Assembly: GCA_963854835.1 (NCBI GenBank)
Contig: OY978529.1
Span: forward strand, 34,530,055 to 34,594,054
DNA: 64,000 nucleotides
Reading direction: 5' to 3'
DNA from: Megamerina dolium
Lineage: Eukaryota; Arthropoda; Insecta; Diptera; Megamerinidae
Part shown: one piece after another, positions 11,790 to 23,349 of the stretch
How the letters are laid out: each line of letters opens with the position of its first letter
Numbering within the stretch: the first letter of the stretch is position 1
Made by a program: the position numbers and the translations under genes
Notes under the pieces: model-generated
What the model was told of the DNA's origin: nothing
Database searches by the model: none
What the model saw: only the letters and a program-made list of their open reading frames with translations

Positions 11790-13155
11790 TTTGCTGTAGA
11801 ATGAAGAGTAGATGTAGATACAAATATGCATTTCATATTATTGTTGAGAGAATATGCATTTGTTTTGTTTTCTGTTTGTTTATTTTTCGTCATTATAATG
11901 TTTTCTTCTGTACGTACTATAAGCCCAGATAGACCACCGTGATTTGTAAATTATTCAGGCCCATATGTATACCACTAGTAGTTGCAGTAATTATTATATA
12001 CATCACTGATGTACAATACACACATAAACATATATTTAGATATGCTTTCGATGTAATTAGTCCAAAAATTTTAAAATTCATACTACCCCGTAAGAAAAAA
12101 GTCGACTTTTATGAAGAAATTTGTAATAATTTTGTATGGGAAATATTGCAGAAAGTCATTATATATGTATGTATAACCATGTATACATAACCATTACATA
12201 TGTATGTATGATATATTCTGTCGTCTTTATACCTATATACTTACATACTAAATTATTTTGTTTTTTCATATATTTTCTTTTTTTTTTGTACTAGAGATTT
12301 ATGCTAAATGCAATACATATAGGTAACCAGTCTTATTGGCTAATTTATATTTGCTAATATTGCTTATGAATATGATTATAATGATGATAGTGATGTTGTT
12401 GTTGATGATGATGATGATGACGTTTATGATAATTATTAGCTATTATTATTACGAATTAATGAATGTATTTTCTTTATACTTACTATTTACATATGTAATT
12501 CTAAATGAAAATAAGTAAGAAAAAAAAAAGAAGAGAAACGCATACACACTATTAAATCAATTTTAATATTATTGAAAAACTAAGAAAAAACCAACAACAA
12601 AATTGTATTATTAATTTATTACATTGAGATCTGTTTGAAATAAGTTTGCTTGTTATATTATTTATTTGGAGGTCGTCATCGTTGTGGTCGTCCTTGATGG
12701 ATGCATGCAATAGGCAAACCAAAGTCATCTACATTCAAATTTATGAGATAATCTATTAGATAATTATTTGAAAAATAATCATGAGGGTATTATAAACAAT
12801 TATTGGGAAATTTTTGTGTGCCTTTGCAACATCCTTTACGATCAGTTATCAATAAAATAATAATCAATACATGTATTAAAGCAATGCAATTTTACGTGAA
12901 CCATTTTACTTACATTCTAAGCCTAGGTACAGTGAGTGGTATATAATTATTCGATTTCTATTTCCTTTCTCATTTTCCATTATTCAATTAAGATCAATTA
13001 TTTCAATTAAGGATTTAATCTATGTAGAATTAAATATCATTGTGTCTATATGTGAGTAAGTACAGCAGTTTATGTATAAAATTTGAGAATGAGCCACTCT
13101 ACTTACATTCGGAGTAAGCACGGATCTTAGTTGCTTTTGCATTTTCCTTCTTTTT
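11790..13155. other. Region downstream of the oxidase gene
   Basis: AT-rich sequence containing the expected 3' untranslated region. ATTAAA occurs near 12,551 and AATAAA near 12,849; I cannot tell which, if either, is used. A short GAT/GTT triplet run lies at 12,381-12,420. No other gene seen. Confidence 0.4.
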
Positions 13156-13159
13156 ATAT

Positions 13160-13910
13160 GAACTTACTTATGTGGCTATTACAACAGAAAATCGATTTAT
13201 GCCGAATTTCGCTTGCATTGCCAGCTATCTCTAGCGCCAGTTAGAAAGTTCTCCAGTACTTGGTTTTTCCACCGGAGATAAGGTCTGCCTCTTTTGCGTC
13301 GTTCACAAGCGGGCTCCGAATATAACACCTTTTTAGTTGGACTGTGTTCTTCCATTCCCTCGACATGACCTAGCCAGCACATTTTGCTGAATTTTGGTGC
13401 TCTTTACTATATCGGTGCCGGGATACAACGCATATAACTCAGGTTGTACCTTATTTGATACCCGCCGCCAATGCAAATATGCCCAAAGATCTTGCGTAGG
13501 ACTTTTCTCTCGAAAACTCCAAACATTCTATCGTCTGAGGTGGAAATTGTTCAGTTTTGTATGACGGAACGAATGAGTTTCACAGAAATACCCAACTCAG
13601 ACATTGTTGTCTAGAGGTAATTCCTCGCTGGACTGTCGAAATCGGCTTTAGTAGGTATTGTGTTTCGATCTCTTTCTCCTGGGTCTTCTCTAGGATTTGG
13701 TGTTGTGTGAAAATCTGGTCAATAGTAGATTCACCAGATCTAAAGCTACACTGATAAGGTCCAATCAGGTTATTGCGCATAGGTTTCAATAGCAGGCTGT
13801 TTAAAGAGTTCCTAGAGTGTCTTCTTTTTGCCAAAAGTATAATTAAAATTTTGACTCCATTCCATCTTTCATATGAACATACCCAAAATTTTATTTTCAT
13901 CTGTCAATAC
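13160..13910 (-). mobile_element. RTE-like LINE fragment with internal deletion
   Basis: On the minus strand a reverse-transcriptase piece (NLIGPYQCSFRSGESTIDQI, about 13,720-13,780) is followed, after loss of most of the polymerase, by the C-terminal tail (WLGHVEGM, then GRPYLRWKNQVL, 13,240-13,380). The 3' end reads GCCACATAAGTAAGT at about 13,164-13,178, ending in an AAGT microsatellite. The order of domains and the matching 3' end in the 31.9-33.7 kb copy show it is one degraded element, not a host gene. Confidence 0.8.
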
Positions 13911-13994
13911 ATTCTATGTTTACAAACCATTTAAAGTTGACAAGTAAGTATAATTTTTAACAATTGGGAAAATAAGAAGAACATCGTGCTAGAT

Positions 13995-14940
13995 TAAATC
14001 CTTTGCCAAAAAAGGGTCATGGAAATTCATACCGAAGTGTTAAAAAGTGCCAGGTTAATTTCGTCCTTCAAAAACAATGTTTTATAAGTGGGCTGGTCTG
14101 TGTAAAAGTGGTCGTACAAGCATTGAAGACGATACACATGAAGGACGTCCAAAAACAGAGAAAATTGGGTATTGTTCGCTTGTTTAAGTGTAGTGGTAAC
14201 GGCGGGTAAAGTCTAAATTATCTGGTAACATTGATCACAGCAGGTCGTCTTATATTGTATTGGAAGTCCATTTCTGAGGAAATGTTTGAAATAATTTTCA
14301 TGTTGTTGGATTTGTCAAGAAGCTCGATGCCGCATGAACTGGGTGAGAAAAATCTACTCGATTACATTTGCGAATGCAATAACTTACTGAAGCACTTCGA
14401 AAGCGAGTCGTCACCGATGACAAGAAATAGATCATATATGGCAATGAGCAGCGAAAATGATCATGGAGGAGGCGACAAGATACGCTAGAAACAATCACAC
14501 AGTCATGCTGGGTGGAAATGGAAGAGTGTCATCCATTACGAGCAGCTTCAGCCTGACCAAACACGGTCGATTCGCAACTCTAACGTGAGCAATTAATGAA
14601 TTGAGTGAAGTAATCAAGCACACGCCACCAGAATTTACCAAATTGCAAAAAATGCTTATTTTCGTGGTATAACACAAGACCACACATATCTTTGGTGATT
14701 TGGGGAAAACTGGTAAAGCTTAGTTGAGAATTTTGGCCATCCCAATATACAGCCCTAATATTGCATCTTCATTCAATCGTCTATTCTGGTTGCTTGAAAA
14801 CTCCCTAGAGGTGAAAAATTGCTGTCGAAAAATGTCTCCGAAAATCATTTATCGGCATTCTTCGTCCAGATCTCACAAAAGTTCTATGAATATGGAATAA
14901 TGGCGAAAGGTCGATCGATAACAATGTACAATATTTTAGT
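13995..14940 (+). mobile_element. mariner relic (mellifera/cecropia-like)
   Basis: Transposase pieces appear in order: SGRTSIEDDTHEGRPKTE (about 14,110-14,165), PHELGEKNLLD (14,333-14,365), WKWKSVIHYEQLQPDQT (14,515-14,565), and the RPHIS block near 14,680, with a worn C-terminus up to about 14,900. Many stops and frameshifts make it inactive. The subfamily name rests on remembered family motifs. A SINE begins immediately after it. Confidence 0.75.
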
Positions 14941-14953
14941 TATTTCATTAGTT

Positions 14954-15276
14954 GGGAACCGTAGCTCAGTGGTTAGTGCGTTGGTCTTCTGATCTGTAGG
15001 TTGTGGCTTCAATCCCAGGCTGTTGGGGAACTTTAATATCGAAAAGAATTTCCTTTGGAACGGTACCCACGTGTCGGCAAGCAATTGGCAATTATGAAAG
15101 ATCTTTGTGACAAAGCTCAGAAAAAGTGATATCACAAGGGTACTGCCATTCGGAACAGGCTAATATAAGTATGGTCCATTCAAATACTGTCCAAAAATTT
15201 ACCACACACACAACAGTACTAAAAGAAAAGTTCTGTTGAAGGGCCCTTTGGGACGTATTAGTGCCACCTATAAGGT
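14954..15276 (+). mobile_element. tRNA-derived SINE, near full length (tail A)
   Basis: The head has an A-box-like TAGCTCAGTGGTTAG (14,962) and a B-box-like GGCTTCAATCCC (15,005). The body contains CAAGCAATTGGCAATT, AAAGCTCAGAAAAAGTGAT and GGTACTGCCATTCGGAAC, and the tail ends AGTGCCACCTATAA. An internal segment (the GTAACAACTTGCCATGAAAAAG part) is missing. It lies between two mariner pieces. Confidence 0.85.
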
Positions 15277-15279
15277 CCA

Positions 15280-15466
15280 ATTAAAATTAATCCATTATTT
15301 TTGCATTAAATTGATCCGATTTAGGCTTCTGGGCGATTGCTTCCTTCAGACGGTCCAATTGTTGACAGTATAGGTCCAAATTAGGAGTTTGGTCGTAGGG
15401 GAGCAGCTCATAGTAGATGATTCCCTGCCGATCGCACCAAACACATAGCAAGACCTTCCTGGTTGG
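15280..15466 (-). mobile_element. mariner transposase fragment
   Basis: The minus strand reads KVLLCVWCDRQGIIYYELLP followed by a YCQQLDRLKEAIAQK block. This is the conserved middle of a mellifera-type mariner transposase. It is directly joined at about 15,466 to a different transposase (DD41D) in the same orientation, but not in the same frame. Confidence 0.85.
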
Positions 15467-16488
15467 TTTTTAGGTGCTCAAGAGTTAAAGGTTTATCTGC
15501 ATAAAAATCGCATGATCTTGATACCGCCACTTGATATCGCCACGACGAGAAATTACGCGGCCAAAAAATTTCTCTTGCAATAAAGCCATATTCGCTCGAG
15601 TTGTGTGGCATGTGGCACCGTCTTGTTGAAACCACATATTCTCTAAGTCGTATTCTTCAATAGCAAGCAAAAAAAGTCGGTTATCATATGACCATAACGC
15701 TCCGAATTGACGGTGACAGTCGTTCCATCGTCGTTTTCGAAGAAGTAAGGTCCAATCACACCTCCGGACCAAAGAGCGCACCAAGTAGTGACTTTTTGTG
15801 GATGTAGTGACTTCTCTTCAATTACTTGAGGATTCTCAGAACCCCAAATATGACAATTTTGTTTGTTAACATACCCACCGAGTGAGAAATGTGCTTCGTC
15901 GCTGAAGAAAATTTTGTTCGAAAAATCGCCGTCCACCGCCTGTTGTTCAAGCACCCATTCGACGTATCTACGACGTTGTGAATGGTCAGCTGGCTTCAGT
16001 TGTTGTGTGAGCTGGATTTTATATGGATGTAGGTGTAGATCCAAATGCAAAATACGCCATAATGTGCCGTAAGACAGTCCTAATTCCTGAGAACGACGAG
16101 GAAACGACACATTTGGGTCTTCGGCAACACTTTCACTTACAGCAGCGATATTTTCGGTGGTACGAGCGAAACGATGATGCACAGGCCTTACAATATCTGT
16201 AACCGATCCAGTCTCTTCATATTTCTTCACAATTTGGCCAATTGCTTGCGTAGTTGGACGATTATGTAAACCATAATCTCCTCTTAAAGCACGATATATG
16301 GCTGTGGCAGAATCACCATTTTTATAGTAGGTTTTTACAATTTTAATGCATTGTGCGATAGTTAAGTGATCCATTTTCGCAAATGTCAGACTTTGAACTG
16401 AAAAAGAAAGAAATTGTTTTAACAACTCAGTTTGACAGATGTCGAATTCTAGCCCTATACTTTTGAAACCGCGAAATGGATAACCTTT
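15466..16488 (-). mobile_element. DD41D (rosa-type) transposon, 3' truncated
   Basis: The transposase starts at about 16,373 (MDHLTIAQCIKIVKTYY). It has a helix-turn-helix N-terminus with the PTTQAIG and SIP/SFPRRSQELGLS blocks, the first catalytic Asp in FFSDEAHFSLGG, and the second in WFQQDGATCH. The 5' terminal inverted repeat is present (ends GAAATGGATAACCTTTT at 16,488, flanked by TA). A frameshift near 15,650 splits the frame, and the last third, with the third Asp and the 3' terminal repeat, is gone. This copy keeps a seven-codon segment (about 16,287-16,307) that the copy at 32 kb has lost, so the two complement each other for reconstructing family history. Confidence 0.85.
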
Positions 16489-16499
16489 TAGAATTGAAA

Positions 16500-18140
16500 T
16501 ATTCGAATTTGATACATTTGTCATATGAAGGGAAACAGGGTATCAACACTTTCGTTTCGTTTTCCAATAAAATGAATTTTCCAATTTGTAAAGTCGATCA
16601 TCTTTGGCCAAAGAACAGTCTGTTTACTTTATTCAGCTACTTATTTATTATTATAATATTATATTATATTGTAATTTCTTGGAAGCAGTACGTACTTAGT
16701 TATATGGTTAAGTAGTCAATTTATCATCATTTAGTTACTAAAAATATCTATTATTTTAAAAAGAAATTCAAAAAAAAAAAAAAAAAATTACAGATCAGAG
16801 GTTACAAAAATTTCGCTAAACATGTTTAGTGATGATATCATTTGTGATGATCATTTGTTTTTTATTACCTACCCACTAATAATATTCATTCATATAAACA
16901 TTTATCATTCAAAAATGAAGTGAAACTAATTTCAACAAATATGAAATATTTTTTGTTAATATTTATTTTTATTTTATAGTTCTTAAATAAGTATTTAGTA
17001 TAGATATTATTGTTAATTGTTATTGTTATTGTTATAAACTATGGAATCATGTGTGTCATGTTATGCTATGTGTCTGAACAATATGGAATATTTAGGATCA
17101 ATAAGAGTTGTCAACGAGTTATGCATTTGTTTATGAAGTCAGTTCATTTACTTTTATATACACGAGCTATAGGAGAAGTTATTGAAATCTTTATGTTAAT
17201 TATCTTTTTTTTTTTAATGTAAAACTCCATTACCACAGTGGCGACTCATTTTAGCACGCAGAAGGAAAATGCATCCTTGAAGATAATGTGTTTGAGGATT
17301 TATTGATGAATGATGGATGGTCTAAAATAATTCCTTTGAGTTCTATGTAATTTCTCTTATTTCTTCTAAAGTGTTTTAATTCAAAAATTGTCAACTTTCC
17401 TTTTATTGCTCTTTAAAGATGTAATGAGACGTAATAAAATATTGCGAAATAGTTAAATGTTGTTCTTAAAGATGATATCATTTGGGTTATTTTCATACTT
17501 TCTATTATTAAATTGCTAATTTCAGGTAGCCATTGTTTTTTTCTTCTTCTTCTTCTTCTTCTTTCTTCTTTAACTAGCATTAATTATGCCTTGATTTGAA
17601 AGCAACCTAAAGTATTCTTTTAGTTTCATATATTTACATAACTACATTGGTATAGAATATACTTTCGTATATAAATATAGAATTGATTCTAGAACAACTT
17701 TCATATTGAATTAATTAATTACGAGTAAGTATTAATTGATTGTATGTGTATGTACTACATTCATTTTAATTTAAATCATTGCAGATGATCAATGATTCTA
17801 TATTCTATGCCTATTCTCCGGTAAATGGCTCATAATCCCTACGCAAGGTGTAATAGTAATTAAAATATTGGCTCAAACCTGTGTTATTAGAATCGAGTGC
17901 TAGATTTCCAGATAATGCCCAAGTATTCGGCAATACAAAATGAGATGAGGTCTTTGGAGTAACTTGATCGAGGATCCCTTAAAGTCTTTTTGTAAATATT
18001 TAATTTGGAATACTATCAGATTCCAAGCGCTATCATGAAAAAACTACAATGGGCCTTGATTAACCCATCTAGTTTAGTTCTTTTACAATGCTCTACTGAC
18101 GGAGTGCCTACGATCTATGCTTGTCTTAAGAAACATTGAT
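16500..18140. other. No gene found
   Basis: Very AT-rich. It contains a poly-A run at 16,770-16,787 and a TTC triplet run at 17,541-17,571. No exon, terminal repeat or known element recognised. Confidence 0.4.
17541..17571. repeat. TTC microsatellite
   Basis: Uninterrupted TTC units with one break (CTTTCTTCTT). Confidence 0.85.
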
Positions 18141-18500
18141 TATGTTATGCTATTGTGTCTACCCTCTCCGAAAGAGGACACACTTAGGCCAGAAAGGCCC
18201 ATTGGGATGCCACTGAGCTTCTCCTCCAATAATGTTGTGCGTGGTAAATTTGGACAGCATTAGAAGGTACCTTCTTATATTCGCCGGTTCCGAATGCCAG
18301 AACCCTTGTGACATCATTTTTACTTAGTTTTATCACATACGATAGTTCTTTTCAGAAGCTTTTTCATGGCAAATTGTTACTGCCGGAAAAATTGCCAATT
18401 CTTGCTGACAGGTGGGTAATGTTCGAAAGAAAAATCTTTTCAATAGTAAAATTTTGTTATACTTCAGCCGGGGATTGAAGCCACGACCTCCAGATATAAT
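18140..18500 (-). mobile_element. tRNA-derived SINE, tail B subfamily
   Basis: Reverse-oriented. It starts with the B tail (TTATGTTATGCTATTGTGTC, then GAGGACACACTTAGGCCAGA and GGATGCCAC). It continues through the shared body (AATGTTGTGCG, CGCCGGTTCCGAATGCCAGA, GCTTTTTCATGGCAAA, GACAGGTGGGTA) to the B-box side of the head (CAGCCGGGGATTGAAGCC at 18,467). The A-box end is missing. Confidence 0.85.
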
Positions 18501-18769
18501 TCAATACAATGGCAGCAAACGTAGGTACTTTTTAGAGCAAAGAACAATGAGATTAGGAGTCTCTGTTGATGCACCAATACGGATAAATTTTGTAATCAGC
18601 TTAATTGATTCTATAATAATAGATAATTTGCAAAAGTATTTTTCTATGGATAATTTTATGGGAACTTGCTGAGAGATTGATTCATCAGACCTCATTCATT
18701 AGTCGCAACACTGTGGTGAATGTAAAGAAATGCAATGCGAGCCGACGCCAAACATACAATAAAACGCGG

Positions 18770-19200
18770 AACATCGATCGAGATTCTGTGGTGGATATGT
18801 ATAGACACAATCTTCGGTTGAAAAATTAAGCGCTTATGGTTTCTAATGGATGACCCAACATGGTTGAAATAGAGATTCTGCAGCGTATGTGTAGAGGCAT
18901 AGTTTTTGGTGCGAAAATTAGTAAGTGGCTCTGATTTCTAATTGTAGAACCAATGCAGCATGCTAAGCAAAAAATACTAGATAAAACTCAAAAGCAAGAC
19001 TGAGGTTCTGTGGAGGACTTGTAAAGACACAGTTTCTGGTGGTAAAACTAAATGCCTTCGCCTTCTGATCGATGATCTAATCGAGTCTAAATAGAAATAG
19101 TCGATAAAATGCGCAACGTTGACCAAGATTTTGCGCTGAACGTATATAGATACATCTGGTGGAAACATTAAGTACTGTAAGATTTAATCAACATAAATAG
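18770..19200. repeat. Diverged tandem repeat, four units
   Basis: A block GATTCTGTGGTGGATATGTA, then TAGACACA, a GGTTGAAAA-like box and TTCTAATGGATGA recurs with changes from 18,782, 18,874, 19,005 and 19,127. Spacings are 92, 131 and 122. It is unlike the other two tandem families in this window. Confidence 0.6.
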
Positions 19201-19264
19201 TCCCAAAAAAAAAAAACGCTGAATTTGGCCGAAATTTTTAAGTTTAGACAATGAGAGAATTGAC

Positions 19265-19360
19265 CCAATTATAGTTGCCGATTCCGAACAGTAGAACTCT
19301 TGTCAATCATCATTTTTACCGAGCTTTATATTAAAGTTCTTTCAGAAACTCATTCATAAT
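19265..19360 (-). mobile_element. SINE body fragment
   Basis: GTTGCCGATTCCGAACAGTA, then AACTCTTGTC, CATCATTTTTACCGAGCTTT and a GTTCTTTCAGAAACTCATTC stretch match the SINE body in reverse. Head and tail are absent. Confidence 0.65.
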
Positions 19361-19364
19361 ATGT

Positions 19365-20925
19365 TAAGTTTTTGCCATCGGAAGATTTGATGGTATTGAA
19401 AGAACACGATTTTGTTTTTATAAAAAAAATACTGTTTGATTAGTCGTGACACGAACCAAACACTAACTCATGCAGCTATAGAATCCACCGTTTCGTGAGG
19501 ACCATAACAGGGCGAATAAACTCAAATAGAATGAAGAAGCGCCGTTCAAAAACTTGGTAAAAGATTATTTTGCAATAATTCTGTTCTTTTCCGTAATATA
19601 TTAATGAAATATGTAAGTATACCTCTTCTATTGTGATCCCATATTTTTGCAGCTGTTGAACATAGGTTCGAAAGCCCTAAGAATGCATGCGTCAAATCCA
19701 TCCTATTGTATGACTACGGAACTTGGCTTGCCTCTGCATGAAGTTTTTTGAAGCAAGCCTAGTTTTCGTCAATAAGTAATAATAAATTCAGTAGTAACGA
19801 ACTTTGTGAGCTCAATAAAGAATACTTAATATCGGTGTAAATAACCAGAAGGAAATGTAGCTGGTTAGGCGACACATTACGAAAGGAGCCACAATGACAC
19901 CCAAGATATAGGCACCCCATTCATCATGGGACGCGTAAAAAAATACGACTTAAAATCGCATCCGTTTTGAGTAAATGTTTTGTAGATGCCCTATGCAAAC
20001 AAAAGAAGCGAAGTAAATGGGGAGAAAAGAAGCAAGTATTGTTGTACGACCAAGTATATTGTTTTTTATGTAATCGTCGCGCCATACAAATTGAAGTTAA
20101 CTATTTACCATAATCTTTTAAGACTTTTTCGTTTTTCACAAAAAATTAATTACGCATTACATTTATTAAGTGCGGGCACCTATACCTAAATCGTTTTAGG
20201 TTCTTTTTTTTTTTGCTTTTGCTCGTATTATGAGTAATTTGTAATGTTATTGTCTTGATACATGAAAAATACCTAATGGAAGTACCTAAATGTACCCAGT
20301 TGAAAATTGCGAGAGCACTTCCCAATAGAAGCCCTTTTGGCAGACGTCGTTCTAAAAAGCACCAACCAAGTTGGTATTTTTTTGAAGCATTCGAAATCAA
20401 AAATTCATTTTTAAATAGAAAAAGGAAAATAAAAATGTAAAAGTATGGAGAAAAGGCATTCAAATAGACTTTTTAAAGAAAAAAAAAATAGTATAGTCTA
20501 ACAGCTACTTGTAAACTTCTTTCAATGCCGGCTGGGCAACTATACATTGCCGCGTACAAGTACTGTATATTTTCAGAATTATAAATAATGAATAACACTT
20601 ACAGAAACGAGTTTGTCTTTTTCTTTTTTTTGCTGTGTTTTTTGGCATGTCATCGCATGTAGAACCAGCAGCAATAACAAAACAATAACAAATTGCTTGA
20701 ATTTCATAATAGTCCCATTTGAAATTTTGTACGGAAGCTTTCCTTTACACGCGCATCAAATATTTTTTTTTATACGAATTAACATTTACGATATGAGTGT
20801 TAATAAGTGAATTTAAAAATTAAAAGATTTCTGTAAGTTATGCATATAATAATCTAATATTGGCTTTATATTAAGTTGAGAAAACTTTATATAATTTTTA
20901 AGATTGACAGATAAAGTGCAAATAT
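19365..20925. other. No gene found
   Basis: AT-rich unassigned sequence. An open frame at 20,255-20,440 has no recognisable family or splice context and its opposite strand is open over the same span, which argues for chance. Confidence 0.4.
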
Positions 20926-20929
20926 GTTC

Positions 20930-21790
20930 TAATTGGTGGTGTCTACTCTGAGGTGTTGGGCGACCAATTATCCTTCAGCTTGACGGATTAATGAAGTGGA
21001 TTCCAGGCTGAAGTTTTGGCCAAAAAAGAAGACCTCGCAGTCGTTAGGAGCTGTGCTCTAACAATAAATGACATCTATATTTACTCGGATAGTCAAGAGG
21101 CTCTGAGATCTCTCCAATTAGTAAGGCATTCATCAAAGACAGTGATCGAATGTCACGAGTTACTAAGCGAACTTGCCATACATCCCCTTTGGTTTTCCGG
21201 GCATAGAAATATTGAGGGTAATTGCAAGATGGATGAATTAGCCAGGCAGGGCAGAACTTTACCACTCCAACCGAATAGGGTTTCGGTGCCGATACCGTCG
21301 TCAACTTGCAAATTTTTTATAGATAGGTACACCATCGATGTTGCTGACAAACGTTGGCGACGGATCGCAAATTCTCCAACCAATAGGTTAACTTGGCCGG
21401 AAAGGAGCTTAAGTCGGACTAAGCTGCTGGTAAAATTCAATAGGCTGGTTACTAGAAGGACAATCGGAGTTCCAACAGGTTATTGTAGGAGCTGCCAAGA
21501 AAGAAAGGAGAAAGAATCGGTAGAACATCTTCTGTGTGGGTGTTTGGCTCTGTGCAAGAGAACGTTTAACACGCTCGGAATCGATTCTCTTGACAGTATT
21601 GTCACAAATCGCTAACATAAAATTAACAAATATAATATTGTTTATCAAATCGTCAGCATGGTTTAAGGAGGACCCAGTAGGGTAAGGACTAGTTACCGCG
21701 GTATCACAATGGGCTATAACTGGCCTAAATGCGTCATATGACAGCGACATTACCTACCTTATATTTTTTCAAAATAATTCACTTTAGTCA
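20930..21790 (+). mobile_element. LINE fragment with RNase H domain (I/LOA-like)
   Basis: An almost continuous frame (20,940-21,615) encodes the RNase H domain of a non-LTR retrotransposon. It shows FQAEVLA (around the catalytic Glu), YSDSQEALRSL (catalytic Asp) and FSGHRNIEGNCKMDELARQG (His and final Asp). A C-terminal zinc-finger-like block follows (CRSCQERKEKESVEHLLCGC). Frame loss occurs near 21,005 and at the end. The 3' untranslated part contains GCGGTATCACAATGGGC at about 21,696. Polymerase and endonuclease domains are missing, so it is a 5'-truncated insertion. Confidence 0.85.
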
Positions 21791-21952
21791 CACTAGAGGT
21801 CCAAATTAATCGTTTATCCAACTGATGACATGTACGATTCTCCCCCAATCTTCCAGTTCTATCAAATACATATCGCTAACTCTCCCGTTTGATTCTGGCA
21901 CTGTTCCATTATACAGAAAGCAACCTTCAAGTAGTAGAGTTCAATTATGGGT

Positions 21953-22190
21953 GGATGTCGTAGCTTGGTTGGTTAGTGCGTTGGTCTTCTGTGCAAAAGT
22001 CTGCTGGTCGTGTGTTCGACTCTCGGTCGGAACAGTGAAAGTGATGTTAAAAGAGTTCGCCGTTCAAAAACGTCCAATATAAGTAAGTCCTTTCTAATAA
22101 TGTCCAAATTTGATTTGCACAACAGTATTGCAAACAGAGAAGCCAAGTGTGTTCTCTAATAGAAGGGGTTTCTGAGAAAGGGTGGCCCCA
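21953..22190 (+). mobile_element. tRNA-derived SINE, divergent head
   Basis: The head has GTCGTAGCTTGGTTGGTTAG (A-box-like, 21,957) and GTGTTCGACTCTCGG (B-box-like, 22,011). It is followed by AAAGTGATGTTAAAAGAGTT, then the shared body AGTAAGTCCTTTCTAATAAT and GCACAACAGTATTG. It lacks the middle AATATCGAAAAGATTT block and is the most divergent head seen. Confidence 0.7.
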
Positions 22191-22224
22191 AACTCCAATC
22201 AACCAACAATGGCTCGATTATAGG

Positions 22225-22535
22225 TGAATTATGTAGCTCACTTGACTTGACCTTCTGTGCGTGTGTCCATAGGTTGTGAGTTCTATCCTCGGCCGAGGCA
22301 ACTTTAATATAAAAAAAAGTGTTTTTCCTCTTAGCCAGCAATTATTGTGGCAGTAACAATTCTAAAAAAAATTCTGTCACTAAGCTCAGGAAAAATGATG
22401 CCGCACGGGTTCTCTCATACGAAACCGACCAGTATATGTAGGTCCTTTCTAATTCTGTTCAAATTTAGCTCCTATAATAGTACTGAAAGAGAAGCTCGGC
22501 CAAAGAGTCCTTCGGCACTTCATTCAATTCATGTG
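22225..22535 (+). mobile_element. tRNA-derived SINE, degraded copy
   Basis: TATGTAGCTCACTTGAC (A-box-like), GTTGTGAGTTCTATCC (B-box-like), GGCAGTAACAATTCTAAAA, AAGCTCAGGAAAAATGATG, AGTACTGAAAGAGAAGCTCG and GGCCAAAGAGTCCTTCGGCA follow the order of the intact copies. Tail A type. Confidence 0.75.
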
Positions 22536-22559
22536 GCATCCAAATATCGAGGTTTTGTT

Positions 22560-23010
22560 TTGTGTTGAACTCATTAAATGGCAGTCAAAACTTGCCTTGT
22601 GGTCGGTCTGAAGTTTCTTAGGGATGTCATAACTGTTTATATGCCGGTTTTGATCAAAATTTCACCGCTATTTTATCGGCTATTTAGTCAAAAGCAATGC
22701 GTAAGCTTGTAACTTAAATTTGCTGTTCAAAAATGACTGAAATACAGTGAATTCTTTCTATTGGATGAAACTCGCAGTACAGCAATGCCACTTGCAATCG
22801 ATAATTCTGCAATTACTATAATCGTACTAAGGGCATCTTGCTCAGCAAAGATGTATTACATTTTTGCCAATAACATTTAGCAAATTTGGCCTCTTTTTCC
22901 ATGGATTGTTTTTAAGAAATTTAAATATTTCGATTTATTACTGCCTTTTTAAATAATCAGAAAATTTCAATTCATTAGATAAGATGACAATTTATCATTT
23001 TCTATTCCAG
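22560..23010. other. No gene found
   Basis: Unassigned AT-rich spacer between two SINE copies. Confidence 0.4.
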
Positions 23011-23012
23011 GA

Positions 23013-23345
23013 GGTGGATGCCATAGCTCAGTGGTTAGTGTGTTGGCCGTCTGATCTGTAGGTCGTGGGTTCAATCCCCGGCAGAAGTAGAACAAATTTA
23101 ATATCGAAAAGATTTTTCTTTCGAACGGTACCCACCTGTCGGCACGCAATTGGTAATTCTTCCGTCAGTAACAATTTGCCATGGAAAAGCTTCTAAAAAT
23201 ACTCTGTGACAAAGCTCAGAAAAAGTCTAAAATAAGTAGATCCCTTCTCAGACTGTCCAAAAATTTAGAACGCACAACACTTATGGAAGAGAAGCTCAGC
23301 CAAAGAGCCCTTCGGGCGTTATAAGTGCCACATATTAATTAATTT
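23013..23345 (+). mobile_element. tRNA-derived SINE, full length (tail A)
   Basis: Intact head: GCCATAGCTCAGTGGTTAGT with GGGTTCAATCCCCGGC about 38 bases later. The body includes AATATCGAAAAGATTTTTCT, GGTACCCACCTGTCGGC and AAGCTCAGAAAAAGT. The tail is GGGCGTTATAAGTGCCACAT followed by an AT-rich run. A short piece of the body (GTGATGTCACAAGGGTTCTG) is deleted near 23,228. Confidence 0.9.
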
Positions 23346-23349
23346 TAAT

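Noticed and set aside
11939..12190. Small gene after the oxidase
   Set aside because: AT-rich open frame without a signal, domain or splice context; more likely 3' untranslated sequence.
13197..13382. Host gene on the minus strand (WLGHVEGM frame)
   Set aside because: The frame is the C-terminal tail of a LINE, seen twice more in the window.
14954..15030. tRNA gene
   Set aside because: A- and B-box-like motifs are present here and at 23.0, 24.3, 58.6 and 62.1 kb, but each is followed by the same 300-bp SINE body, and the acceptor stem does not close. They are SINE heads.
20146..20463. Protein gene at 20.2-20.5 kb
   Set aside because: Both strands are open over the same span with Lys/Phe-rich low-complexity frames; no splice or family evidence.
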